Shown here: positions 14,495-22,078 of the stretch, in pieces | Layout: each line of letters begins with the position of its first letter | Position numbering within the stretch: the first letter of the stretch is position 1 | Notes under the pieces: generated by a model | What the model was told of the DNA's origin: nothing | Database searches by the model: none | What the model saw: only the letters and a program-made list of their open reading frames with translations | Position numbers and translations under genes: made by a program | Source: Elusimicrobiota bacterium | GTDB lineage: Bacteria; Elusimicrobiota; Elusimicrobia; Elusimicrobiales; UBA9959 | Assembly (NCBI GenBank): GCA_030651035.1 | Contig: JAUSCK010000131.1 | Span: 1 to 33,895 of the forward strand | Direction of reading: 5' to 3' | DNA length: 33,895 nucleotides

Positions 14495-15961
14495 CTAACT
14501 CTTCTGCCTGAAAATCTTCTTCAGCAGTCCGTAGCCCCAGCGCTCGGGCAGCGGGTTTAGAAAACCCGAGCGCAACCTGAGCCAGGCCACCGGCCGGTAG
14601 GCGTTATACAGCGCTTTTAACAACCGGGCGCCGGAGCCGTAATCGTCCATCTTGCGGTCCAGGAATTTGCTGACAAAGCATGCGCGCTCCAGAAAATCCT
14701 TCAGATCCGGGCTGCTTTCGTGCAGGTGCGAATAATCCCACTCGTACCTTCCCCATTCTTCCAGCCTGGCCGGGAAGGCCGTGCCGCCGCGCTCAAGCCC
14801 GGAGAAGATTTCCGTGCCGGGGTAAGGTGAAAAGATATAGAACTGCGGTATGCGGAAATTTTCGCCGAGCCGCAGTATCTCGAGCCCTAAAGCCATGGTA
14901 GCGCGTATCTCTTCCGGGGTTTCGGTGGGCAGCCCGACGATAAAGGAGCAGAGCACGGTTATTTTCCTGTTCCTGAACCGGGCTACCTGCTCGCGGGCCA
15001 GGCGCAGGTCGCCGGATTTGTTCAGGATCTCGGTCCGCACCCTGTCCACGCCTGACTCCACGCCTATGGCCATGCGCACCACCCCGGCCGCCTCTATGAA
15101 ATCCAGGTCGGCGTCCGACAGCCTGGCAAGCGTCTCTATGTCCACGCCCTGCAGCACGCAGCCCAACCCAAGCTCCTTAAGGCCGGAAAGTATGGCCATG
15201 GCCCGGCGCTGGTCTATAAAAAAATTATCGTCGAGCAGGTAGACCAGTGAAAAATCGTAGCGGGAGCGCAGGTCTTTCAGCTCCGCCAGCACGCGCGCCG
15301 CGCTTTTGGCGCGCAGGCGGCCCAGGCTGAAGGCGCGGTTATAGCAGTAAGCGCATTTGCACGGGCAGCCGCGGCTGGACTGGTAAAAGAACATTTTTTT
15401 CCCGCGGTAGGTCTGCGTGTATTTCGCCATGTCCACCAGGTGGTAGGGCACGGGCGGCAGGGCGTCGAGGTCGAGCAGGGGGCCGCGCGGCGCGCCGACG
15501 GCTTTCCCGTCCTCTTTGCGCCAGACGCCGGGGATGCCGCCGGTGTCCGTCCCGGCCGCCAGCCGCCGCGCCAGCTCGGCCAGGGCCAGCTCGCCTTCCC
15601 CCTCCACTACGTAATCCGCCAGGCCGTGGGCGGCCGTCTGCTCCGGCAGCAGGGAAGCGTGTATCCCGCCCCAGATAAGCGGCGCCCCGCAAAGCCCGCG
15701 CGCCAGGCGCGCGGCCTCGAGCGCGTTAAGGATCATCCCCCCGGTCATCGCGGTAAGCCCGACTGCGACCGTGTCCCCGTCGATAGCGGAAGCCAGGGCC
15801 GCGCGCCAGCCGGCGTCGGCGCGCTGGTCGACTATGCGGACCTCCAGCTCGGAGCAGATAACGGAGGCGGCGCAGAGCAGGCCCAGCGGCGGGGTGGGGT
15901 TGTCGCGGAACATGTCCATGTCCCCGATGCCCGGCTGCACAAGGACGAGGTTCTTTTTCAA
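14495..15961 (-). CDS. Cobalamin-binding-domain radical SAM protein
   Basis: This protein of 488 residues has an N-terminal Rossmann domain of the B12-binding type (about 1-135, with VVEGEGELALAEL typical of this group), then C199-x3-C203-x2-C206 (CPCKCAYC) and VYLLDDNFFID, GVESGVDRVRTEILNKSG and FIVGLPTETPEEI. This is the layout of class B radical SAM methylases and related enzymes such as those acting on lipids, hopanoids and sugars. The cobalamin motif DxHxxG is not present (DQRADAGW in its place), as in several members that bind cobalamin without a histidine ligand. The 4-base ATGA overlap with the upstream nucleotidyltransferase gene argues for one transcript and a cell-surface product. 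The substrate is not predictable. Confidence 0.87.
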   Translation of the reverse strand: MKKNLVLVQPGIGDMDMFRDNPTPPLGLLCAASVICSELEVRIVDQRADAGWRAALASAIDGDTVAVGLTAMTGGMILNALEAARLARGLCGAPLIWGGIHASLLPEQTAAHGLADYVVEGEGELALAELARRLAAGTDTGGIPGVWRKEDGKAVGAPRGPLLDLDALPPVPYHLVDMAKYTQTYRGKKMFFYQSSRGCPCKCAYCYNRAFSLGRLRAKSAARVLAELKDLRSRYDFSLVYLLDDNFFIDQRRAMAILSGLKELGLGCVLQGVDIETLARLSDADLDFIEAAGVVRMAIGVESGVDRVRTEILNKSGDLRLAREQVARFRNRKITVLCSFIVGLPTETPEEIRATMALGLEILRLGENFRIPQFYIFSPYPGTEIFSGLERGGTAFPARLEEWGRYEWDYSHLHESSPDLKDFLERACFVSKFLDRKMDDYGSGARLLKALYNAYRPVAWLRLRSGFLNPLPERWGYGLLKKIFRQKS

Positions 15962-16902
15962 GAGCCCCCCGCGGCGGGGACCGTAAGGCCGGGCAGCACG
16001 AAAGAATCGGATACGGAAGCCCCGGCGGGCACGCGCCCGCCCGGGAAGACCACCGCGCGCTCAAGGCGCGCGCCGGCCCCGGCGGAGCCGCCGCGGGCCA
16101 CCACGGAATTTATCAGCTTCACTCCCGCCCCGACCTCGGCCTCCGGGTGCGCGAAACCGGGCAGCCCTTTTTCCTCCAGCCAGGCCAGGTTGGCGGTTAA
16201 AATGTCTTCAGGGTAGGTTATGTTCACGTCCAGCTTGAGCGTTTCCATGGCCTTCACTGCGCCGCCGCCCGAGATAAGCCCCTGTATGGCGTCGGTAAGC
16301 TCTATCTCGCCGCGCAGTTCCGAAGGGCGGGTCTGCCTGAGCGCCGCCAGGAACCTGGGGCCGAAAAAATACACGCCGCAGGGTTTTACCAGGCTGAGGG
16401 CGCGCGACGGCTTTTCCACTATCCTGCGCACCATGCCCGCGGCGTCCAGCTCTATCGTGCATTCTTTGAGTATCGCGGCCTCGTCCGTGACTTTTCTGAC
16501 CGAGAGCACGGCGTCGGGCCCGCCGCCGCTTATCTCGCGGACCGCCCCGGCCAGGTCCGGCCGGGAATAATAAGTGTCGCCCAGCACCAGCGCGAAAGGC
16601 CCGTCTTTCACCCAGGGTTCGGCCAGCAGGGTGGCGTGCCCGATGCCCCTGCGCTCGGCCTGGTGCACTACGGCCAGTTCGGCCCCGGAGCCTTCGAGGG
16701 CCTTCCTGGCGGCGCTCTCGACCTCTCCGGAGGAGGGGTCGGTCACTATGATGAAAAGTTTCGTCCCGAGGGCCGAAAAGACCCGCAGGTGCTGTTCAAG
16801 CAGGGTGCCGTCCCCGACGGGAAGCAGCGCCTTGGGGAAAATTCTGCCTATTTCGCCGAGGCGGGTGCCGCTGCCGGCGGTCAGAATAACGACGGGGATC
16901 AT
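15958..16902 (-). CDS. Sugar-phosphate nucleotidyltransferase
   Basis: This protein of 314 residues opens with VVILTAGSGTRLGE and FPKALLPVG, the nucleotide-binding signature of GlmU/RmlA-type pyrophosphorylases, which couple an NTP to a sugar 1-phosphate. LVLGDTYYSRPDL fits the metal-binding aspartate region and ELTDAIQGLI the later conserved block. The last 50 residues (GAGVKLINSVVARGGSAGAG) look like left-handed beta-helix turns, although no acetyltransferase can be claimed. The ATG at 16902 starts the conserved fold and overlaps the upstream FAD gene's stop by 4 bases; a longer open frame to 17388 is only the shadow of that gene. It likely supplies an activated sugar to the neighbouring glycosyltransferase. 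Confidence 0.9.
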   Translation of the reverse strand: MIPVVILTAGSGTRLGEIGRIFPKALLPVGDGTLLEQHLRVFSALGTKLFIIVTDPSSGEVESAARKALEGSGAELAVVHQAERRGIGHATLLAEPWVKDGPFALVLGDTYYSRPDLAGAVREISGGGPDAVLSVRKVTDEAAILKECTIELDAAGMVRRIVEKPSRALSLVKPCGVYFFGPRFLAALRQTRPSELRGEIELTDAIQGLISGGGAVKAMETLKLDVNITYPEDILTANLAWLEEKGLPGFAHPEAEVGAGVKLINSVVARGGSAGAGARLERAVVFPGGRVPAGASVSDSFVLPGLTVPAAGGS

Positions 16903-18242
16903 GAGAGTATTTTTTCGGCCGCGGAAATGCCGGCCTCTATGCTGTGGTCCATATTGTAGATGGACCATTCGCCGAAGCGCCCGGCTGAGACTATGCCGGC
17001 GGCTTCCAGGCGGCGCAAACAGAACGGGACGTCCTCGGCGTGCCCGGCGTGCGGCACCGGGTACGACGGGAAATGGTCGTAAACCCACAGCTTCTTTATA
17101 TCCTTCTTTTTTATGACGCCGAGCTTCACCAGGCTGGCCGTGACGCGGGAGGGGAGGCCCGCGGCGGCGCGGTTCCCTGCGCCGGGGGGCAGCGCGCATT
17201 CCACCAGCAGCGCCTTGCCGCCGGGCGCGGAGCCGGGGTTTATCAGGTCCACGCGGGTGAGGCGGTAAAAAGGCACGGCCGGGTCCGGGACATAGATCCA
17301 GTGGTACGGCGGCAGGTTCACCCGGGACAGCACGTACTGCAGGCAGATCACCCTGGTGGCGCGCAGGCGGGAGCCGGGCTTGCAGCATTCCTTAAGGCCG
17401 GCCAGGCGTATGACCCGGTCCAGCGGCAGCGTGGAAACCAGGCGGCCATAGCGCACCTCGCCGCGCGTGGTGGCCACGATCTTGCGCCGCGCGTCTATTT
17501 TCAGGACTTCGGCGCCGCAGACCGGCGCCAGGGGCTTCAGGCTCTTGAGCAGCCCCTCCGCCAGCGATTCGATGCCGCCGCGCTTCGGGTAAATAAATTC
17601 GGCGTGCGGCGCCGCCTCTCCGCGGCCGGCGGTCAGGCCGCCGAGGATGCTGTCGGCCAGGCCGGCGGCCCCGGGCAGGCGTATTTTCGCGGACAGCCAT
17701 TTATAGCCCATGCCGGAGAGGGGAGTCTGCCAGAGCTTTTCGTTATAAGGTCTGAAAAAGAGGTCTACGATGCCGCGGCCCAGCTCCCGGACGGAGAACT
17801 CCTCGAGGTTGCGCGGCTCGGCCGGGGCGCGCTCGAAGCGCGGTTCCAGCAGGCCGCGCAGCGCGGTTTTCCTGTCTTCAAGGTCAAGCTGGTTGATATT
17901 GTCCTGGAAGGGGTAATCCACATAGCCGCCCTTCCACATTACGCCGAGGCGGTGCCGGTAACGGTAAACCGGGCCGACCATCTCCCTGAAAATTGCGGAA
18001 GCGCGCTTGTCCTTGGTGAAAAAAACGTGCGGCAGCTCGTCTATCGTCACGCCGGCCGAGCGGTTGGTCTTAAGCAGGCCGCCGGGACGGGGATCGCGCT
18101 CCAGCAGCAGTATATCCTTCACGCCGGAGCGCGCCAGTTCCCTGGCCGCCACGAGCCCCGTCAGCCCCGCGCCCAGTATCACGACTTCAGCGCTGGCTGG
18201 CAGGCCGTCAGGACCGTTATTTTTCCGCTTTTTCCCTGTCAT
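16899..18242 (-). CDS. FAD-dependent oxidoreductase, UDP-galactopyranose-mutase-like
   Basis: This protein of 447 residues has VVILGAGLTGLVAARELA near residue 20 (FAD dinucleotide motif) and LLERDPRPGGLL ending the first strand set. GGYVDYPFQDN and FFRPYNEKLWQTPLSGM recall UDP-galactopyranose mutase and related amine-oxidase-fold enzymes that act on nucleotide sugars, where YPFQ/N and PYNEKLW segments recur. It could form a furanose sugar or carry out another sugar or lipid redox step; a protoporphyrinogen- or carotenoid-type role is less likely in this context. It overlaps the nucleotidyltransferase gene by 4 bases. No Shine-Dalgarno sequence is seen; an AT-rich 23-base gap separates it from the upstream radical SAM gene. 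Confidence 0.82.
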   Translation of the reverse strand: MTGKKRKNNGPDGLPASAEVVILGAGLTGLVAARELARSGVKDILLLERDPRPGGLLKTNRSAGVTIDELPHVFFTKDKRASAIFREMVGPVYRYRHRLGVMWKGGYVDYPFQDNINQLDLEDRKTALRGLLEPRFERAPAEPRNLEEFSVRELGRGIVDLFFRPYNEKLWQTPLSGMGYKWLSAKIRLPGAAGLADSILGGLTAGRGEAAPHAEFIYPKRGGIESLAEGLLKSLKPLAPVCGAEVLKIDARRKIVATTRGEVRYGRLVSTLPLDRVIRLAGLKECCKPGSRLRATRVICLQYVLSRVNLPPYHWIYVPDPAVPFYRLTRVDLINPGSAPGGKALLVECALPPGAGNRAAAGLPSRVTASLVKLGVIKKKDIKKLWVYDHFPSYPVPHAGHAEDVPFCLRRLEAAGIVSAGRFGEWSIYNMDHSIEAGISAAEKILS

Positions 18243-18265
18243 TTATATTAATATTAGCAAATCTC

Positions 18266-20398
18266 TTAAGGAGCCCTTTCAGTTTCGGAGCAGATCACGT
18301 TCCATCTTCCCAGCTTTATAGCCTTTGTCATTTTCCAGCCGGAAGCCTTCAGGTCCCCGGCGAGCGCCGCGGCCGGGTAATCGTGCCAGCCGCCAGTCAG
18401 CTCCCAGTCCGGCCCGAACGCGGGATAGCCCAGCAGCCCGTCTATTATAAAGAGCCTGGCTCCTTCGCGCGCGGCGGCCCGCAGGGTTTTCAGCGCGCCG
18501 GCGCGCCCGCCCGGCTCCAGGGCGCTCAAAACCTGTGAAACGACTATTTCGCCGTAGACGCCTCTTTTTTTCAGGGCGGCGGCGATACCGGCGCCCAGGC
18601 CCGGCCTGTCCGCGTAGAGTCGCGCGGCGACGCCTGGCCGCGAGGGAACGAACCCGAATTTTTCCTCCACGAGCAGTTCCAGCCCGAAGCCCCGGGACGC
18701 CAGCTTGGCGGGATCGGCCGAATTGGCGCTGCAGAGCAGCAGCGAAGGGCCGGCGGCCGCGCCGCTGGCCATCAGGTCTATTATCCGCACTACACCGCCG
18801 CCGTCGACCCTGTCCCAGAGTATCCTGGCTTCGCAAAACCCGGCGAACCGGGCCGCGAAAGCCTTTCGCCCGCCCGTGCCGCGTTCGAGAGCGGCAAGCC
18901 CCCGGAGCATGCCGGCCCGGCCCTTTTCGAACATCTGCGGCTCCAGCATCGACCAGTCGCCGTCGTCGGCGTTGGCGTCCACCGCCTTCGCGGCCGCGGC
19001 CAGCAGCCTCTCGCCGCGCGCGAGGGCGTTCACCTTCCTGCACAAGTCTATCCGGGGGAAAACCCGGGCGCCGGCCGGCCCGCTCGCGATATGCCGGAAC
19101 AGGAAACCGAAATACTTGTCCGCGGAAACCAGGTTGGCGGCCAGCGACAGCTCCCTGGCGAGCCCGGCCGCGCACAGCATCCCGGCCCTATCGAGCGACG
19201 CCGTTTTCAGGACATAATACGGCTCGCGCGCCTGGTATTCAACGCCGGCCTTAGCCGCGGCCTTACCCAATGGGCTGCCCGGGTAGACCCGGAGCCGGTG
19301 AAAAAAAAGGCTCAGGTTCATGGACAGGCCCCAGTCCAGGTTGGCCATGCACTTCTCAAGCGTGTCGCCGGGAAGGCCTATTATAAAGCTTAAAACCAGC
19401 TTGGCCCTCGGGGCCCCGACGGATACGGCCGCGGCTTTTTCAGCCAGCTCCTTAAAATCCATCCGCCTGCCCGCGAGCCTGCACGTGTCCGGGAAGATGG
19501 TCTGCACGCCCGCGCCCAGGCTGAAAGCCCTGTTGTTGAGCAGGGGGATAGCGGCGGGGTCGAGGTTCAGCAAATTTATCTGGAACTCTATATTGATCTC
19601 CCTGCCCGCCGCCGCGCCGGCCAGCAGCTTCAGCAGGGGCCCCATGTTCCTGCTCTGGCACAGGTCGGAATCGGTCAGGAATAAAGTTTTAATTTCCGGG
19701 AAATCTCCGAAGATCCTTTTAACCTCGGCCGCGACCCTTTTAAAGGGGAAAACTTTGTATTTTTTCGGCAGCGTGCAGTAAAGGCAGGCGCTGCGGCAGC
19801 CGCGCGACATCTCGAACGGCGCTTTGGTATAGCCCCGCCAGCCGAACGTCCCGCCGAGGTAAGGCGAGGGCAGGGCGGAGAGTTTCCCCGAGGGGGGGCG
19901 CGGCGGGTTTACTGCCACCTTATCCCCGGAAAGATAAGCCAGCCCCTTTATAGCGGAGAAGCCGCCGGAGCGCAGGCAGGCTTTGAGGATCCCGGAAAAA
20001 GCGGCCTCGCCCTCGCCCGAAACCGCGAAATCGACGGAACCGCCGCTGAATATCTCCTCCGCTGAAATCGCGCCTACCAGCGGCCCGCCCAGGACCACGC
20101 GGGCGCCGCAGGCTCGTTTTATTTCCGCGGCCGCGCGCCTGACCGCCTCAAGCCCGCCGTAGACGGTGAACCCGGCCAGGTCCGGCCGCAGCTCCGACAC
20201 CTGCCGGGCCGCGTCGGCGGCGCTGCCGCCGGGCTCCAGGATGATTATCTCGGCGTTCCGCCGGAGGAACGGGTCCCGCAGCGCGCAGGCCTTGAGCAGG
20301 CCCGGCGCCAGCGGTATCATTTCGCCGGAGGGCAGGGCAGGGACCAGCACGACCCTGAATTTCCCGCGCGGTCCGGAGGGGAAAACTTTTTTGATCAT
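18266..20398 (-). CDS. Large cobalamin-type radical SAM protein with C-terminal domain
   Basis: This protein of 710 residues has a Rossmann domain at about 15-140 of B12-binding type (VVLGGPLVGAIS, FAVSGEGEAAF), then C201-x3-C205-x2-C208 (CRSACLYC), LFLTDSDLCQ and FIIGLPGDTLEKC. The C-terminal third (about 500-710) is extra. Its second half, EIVVSQVLSALEPGGRAGAL followed by RLFIIDGLLGYP, resembles the second half of a Rossmann SAM-methyltransferase, but the glycine-rich SAM loop is not evident, so this is a weak assignment. The DxHxxG cobalamin motif is not seen. It is the first gene of the minus-strand series 20398-14495 and would act with the sugar enzymes below it. The upstream gap carries family A repeat copy 3. 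Confidence 0.83.
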   Translation of the reverse strand: MIKKVFPSGPRGKFRVVLVPALPSGEMIPLAPGLLKACALRDPFLRRNAEIIILEPGGSAADAARQVSELRPDLAGFTVYGGLEAVRRAAAEIKRACGARVVLGGPLVGAISAEEIFSGGSVDFAVSGEGEAAFSGILKACLRSGGFSAIKGLAYLSGDKVAVNPPRPPSGKLSALPSPYLGGTFGWRGYTKAPFEMSRGCRSACLYCTLPKKYKVFPFKRVAAEVKRIFGDFPEIKTLFLTDSDLCQSRNMGPLLKLLAGAAAGREINIEFQINLLNLDPAAIPLLNNRAFSLGAGVQTIFPDTCRLAGRRMDFKELAEKAAAVSVGAPRAKLVLSFIIGLPGDTLEKCMANLDWGLSMNLSLFFHRLRVYPGSPLGKAAAKAGVEYQAREPYYVLKTASLDRAGMLCAAGLARELSLAANLVSADKYFGFLFRHIASGPAGARVFPRIDLCRKVNALARGERLLAAAAKAVDANADDGDWSMLEPQMFEKGRAGMLRGLAALERGTGGRKAFAARFAGFCEARILWDRVDGGGVVRIIDLMASGAAAGPSLLLCSANSADPAKLASRGFGLELLVEEKFGFVPSRPGVAARLYADRPGLGAGIAAALKKRGVYGEIVVSQVLSALEPGGRAGALKTLRAAAREGARLFIIDGLLGYPAFGPDWELTGGWHDYPAAALAGDLKASGWKMTKAIKLGRWNVICSETERAP

Positions 20399-20408
20399 AA
20401 ATTATTCA

Positions 20409-20471
20409 CATGGATATACAGGATAGACAGGATAAAGAAAAGTAAAATCCTGTATATCCTGTCCATCCATG
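20409..20471. repeat. Dispersed palindromic repeat, family A copy 3
   Basis: The arms 20409-20433 and 20447-20471 are 25-mers with an A-rich 13-base loop, and the same 9-base ACAGGAT substructure as the copies at 516 and 2708. It lies between the His-Xaa-Ser operon end (20513) and the start of the large cobalamin-type radical SAM gene (20398). Confidence 0.8.
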
Positions 20472-20512
20472 TTAAAACTCTTAGCTCCTGGTTATAAATT
20501 AAGCGGCGCAGG

Positions 20513-21652
20513 CTATCCGCTTTTTCCGACCGGCGGCAGGTCAGGATTATCAGAGCCCATTCCCGCCGAGCGCAGCGCGCTGACTATATCGGCGCTGCTC
20601 TTCAGCAGCGCCTTAAGGTCGCCGGGCTCGAGCAGGTTCTTGTAATAGATACAAAGCAGGCAGGCTAGAAAATCGCGCTGCCCGGAAGCCATTACCGCGC
20701 TGAAAGCCCGCTCCCTGGAGGCGCGCACTTTTTCCAGGTCAAGGCCGGAGCGCCAGTCGCCCACGGCGTAGGCGGCCCGCAGGGCGGGGTCCTGGGCCGC
20801 GCGGGAAGCTGAAATTATCGAGCAGGGGTAAAACACCCCGTCGGGGCCGATGGAGACCTCGCCCTGCGCGCAAAAATGTTCAAGCCAGGCCCGGCCTTTT
20901 CCCAGGCGCTTATAGCCGAACTTAGGGGTTTCCGCGAAGGCGCCGCGGCCGGCGCCCTTGAAATAGAGCGCGGCCTTGCGCAGTTCCCGCCTCAGCGCCG
21001 CGAGGTCGCGCGCGCTCCACGCCTCCTGCACCGCGAAGGAAAGGCCCAGGTCGCCGGCGCCGAGCGAAGCGAGGAACCTGACGTTCTCGGCCAGGCGCGG
21101 GGCCGTAGCCTTCGTGACCGTGGTGGAAATGCCGAGCGCTTTCCTGGCCGCCGCCGGCAGGGCCCGGATGTTCCTTATTACCCGCCGGAAACTGGGCCGG
21201 CCGGCGCTCGTGACCCTGTTCAGGTTGTGGCTGAAGGAAGCGCCGTCCAGGCTGATCTTAAGGTGTATGGCGCTGCGCCTGAAAAGCCCGGCGGTGGGCG
21301 CGTCCAGCAGCAGCCCGTTGCTGAAGCACTCTATCTCCACCCCGGGGCCGACGGCCTTCCTGAGCCAGGGCAGCAGGCCGGCCAGCAGTTTTTTATCCAG
21401 CAGCGGCTCGCCGCCGGAAATGCTTATCTTCTCCACCTTGCCGCCGCGCGCCGCGCGCAGGTAATGCAGCACGGCCAGCTTCATCCGGCGCAGGTCCAGT
21501 TTTTGCGCATGGGCGCGGTCGAGGTCGCCGGAATAGCAATAGCGGCAATGCATGTTGCACTGGTTGGAAACGCAGATATCAAGCTCCGCCGGCAGGCGGC
21601 CTGGGGCCGCCGGCGCGGAGCCGGCTGCGGATTTGCGGGCTGGGGATGACAT
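20513..21652 (-). CDS. Radical SAM protein at the end of the His-Xaa-Ser operon
   Basis: This protein of 379 residues has motif C32-x3-C36-x2-C39 (CNMHCRYC), ISGGEPLLDKKL and ISLDGASFSHNLNR. The C-terminal region has CAQGEVSIGPDGVFYPC, which fits the first half of a SPASM domain (C-x10-G-x4-C), and a later CLLC pair, so one auxiliary cluster is plausible. It takes the place that HxsC holds in typical Hxs operons but lacks the CNNxCxMC motif, so I regard it as a different maturase. A Pro/Ala-rich 20-residue N-terminus precedes the core. It follows the repeat peptide gene after 102 bases that contain a GC-rich hairpin, and probably acts on that peptide or on the HxsB product. Confidence 0.82.
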   Translation of the reverse strand: MSSPARKSAAGSAPAAPGRLPAELDICVSNQCNMHCRYCYSGDLDRAHAQKLDLRRMKLAVLHYLRAARGGKVEKISISGGEPLLDKKLLAGLLPWLRKAVGPGVEIECFSNGLLLDAPTAGLFRRSAIHLKISLDGASFSHNLNRVTSAGRPSFRRVIRNIRALPAAARKALGISTTVTKATAPRLAENVRFLASLGAGDLGLSFAVQEAWSARDLAALRRELRKAALYFKGAGRGAFAETPKFGYKRLGKGRAWLEHFCAQGEVSIGPDGVFYPCSIISASRAAQDPALRAAYAVGDWRSGLDLEKVRASRERAFSAVMASGQRDFLACLLCIYYKNLLEPGDLKALLKSSADIVSALRSAGMGSDNPDLPPVGKSG

Positions 21653-21696
21653 CTTTAGGCGCTGCCGTGCGGGGAAGCGTGGCTTGTTTCCTCGGG

Positions 21697-21721
21697 CGCG
21701 CCCCCCGGGAACGGGGGCGCG
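21697..21721 (-). promoter_or_regulatory. GC-rich hairpin between repeat peptide and radical SAM gene
   Basis: CGCGCCCCC (21697-21705) pairs perfectly with GGGGGCGCG (21713-21721) around a 7-base loop, a 9-bp all-GC stem. No T-run follows on the minus strand, so it is not a classical intrinsic terminator. It could stop exonuclease decay or attenuate transcription so that more peptide than enzyme is made. Confidence 0.55.
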
Positions 21722-21754
21722 GCGATCAAGCTTGAACGGACTTCCTGCTCAGCG

Positions 21755-22066
21755 CTAGCACCACCCGCCCCTTGCGTGCGAGCCGTGCGAGGAGTGGCTG
21801 GAATGCGAGCCGTGGCTGCCGTGGGAAGAATGCGAGCCGTGCGACCCGTGAGAGCCGTGAGAGCCGTGGCTCTGGTGGCTTGTGTGAGCCGTTTGAGAGA
21901 AGAAGTTCTGGTGTATCGTCTGCGCGCTGGCCTGGTCCACCATGACAGCGCCCAGAAGACCAAGGGCCAGCCCCGTCTTCACTATGTCCGCGTCCAGCAT
22001 CTTTCCCTCTTCGCTGTTGAGGAAGAGCTTGATATTTTTACCGACGTTTTGTTTTTTCTTTTTCAT
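21755..22066 (-). CDS. His-Xaa-Ser repeat precursor peptide (HxsA-type)
   Basis: This peptide of 103 residues has a basic N-terminus (MKKKKQNVGKN), a hydrophobic stretch about 31-45 ending in ASA (46-48), a possible signal peptidase site, then from residue 61 twelve uninterrupted H-x-S triplets (x is T, Q, G or S) to residue 96, and the tail HARGGWC. HxsA-type peptides are the presumed substrates of the radical SAM maturases HxsB and HxsC, although the chemistry of modification is not known to me. AGGAG lies 6 bases before the ATG at 22066, a strong ribosome site that fits a product needed in quantity. The terminal Cys is not something I recall for the family. The gene lies 12 bases after the Cys-rich protein gene. 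Confidence 0.88.
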   Translation of the reverse strand: MKKKKQNVGKNIKLFLNSEEGKMLDADIVKTGLALGLLGAVMVDQASAQTIHQNFFSQTAHTSHQSHGSHGSHGSHGSHSSHGSHGSHSSHSSHGSHARGGWC

Positions 22067-22078
22067 AACCTGCTCCTC

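Noticed and set aside
15958-17388. 476-codon frame beginning inside the FAD oxidoreductase gene
   Set aside because: The first 160 codons are the other-frame reading of the FAD gene (Arg/Pro-rich); the nucleotidyltransferase fold begins at the ATG at 16902.
18279-19175. Long Arg/Gly-rich frame inside the 710-residue radical SAM gene
   Set aside because: GC-rich coding DNA gives long shadow frames; composition is Arg/Gly/Pro and no motif is present.
20513-21652. Calling this radical SAM gene HxsC
   Set aside because: The core motif is CNMHCRYC rather than CNNxCxMC, and the HxsC-typical LVLHKxxxP and LCxxxxxLRP regions are missing; those are present at 1764-2651.
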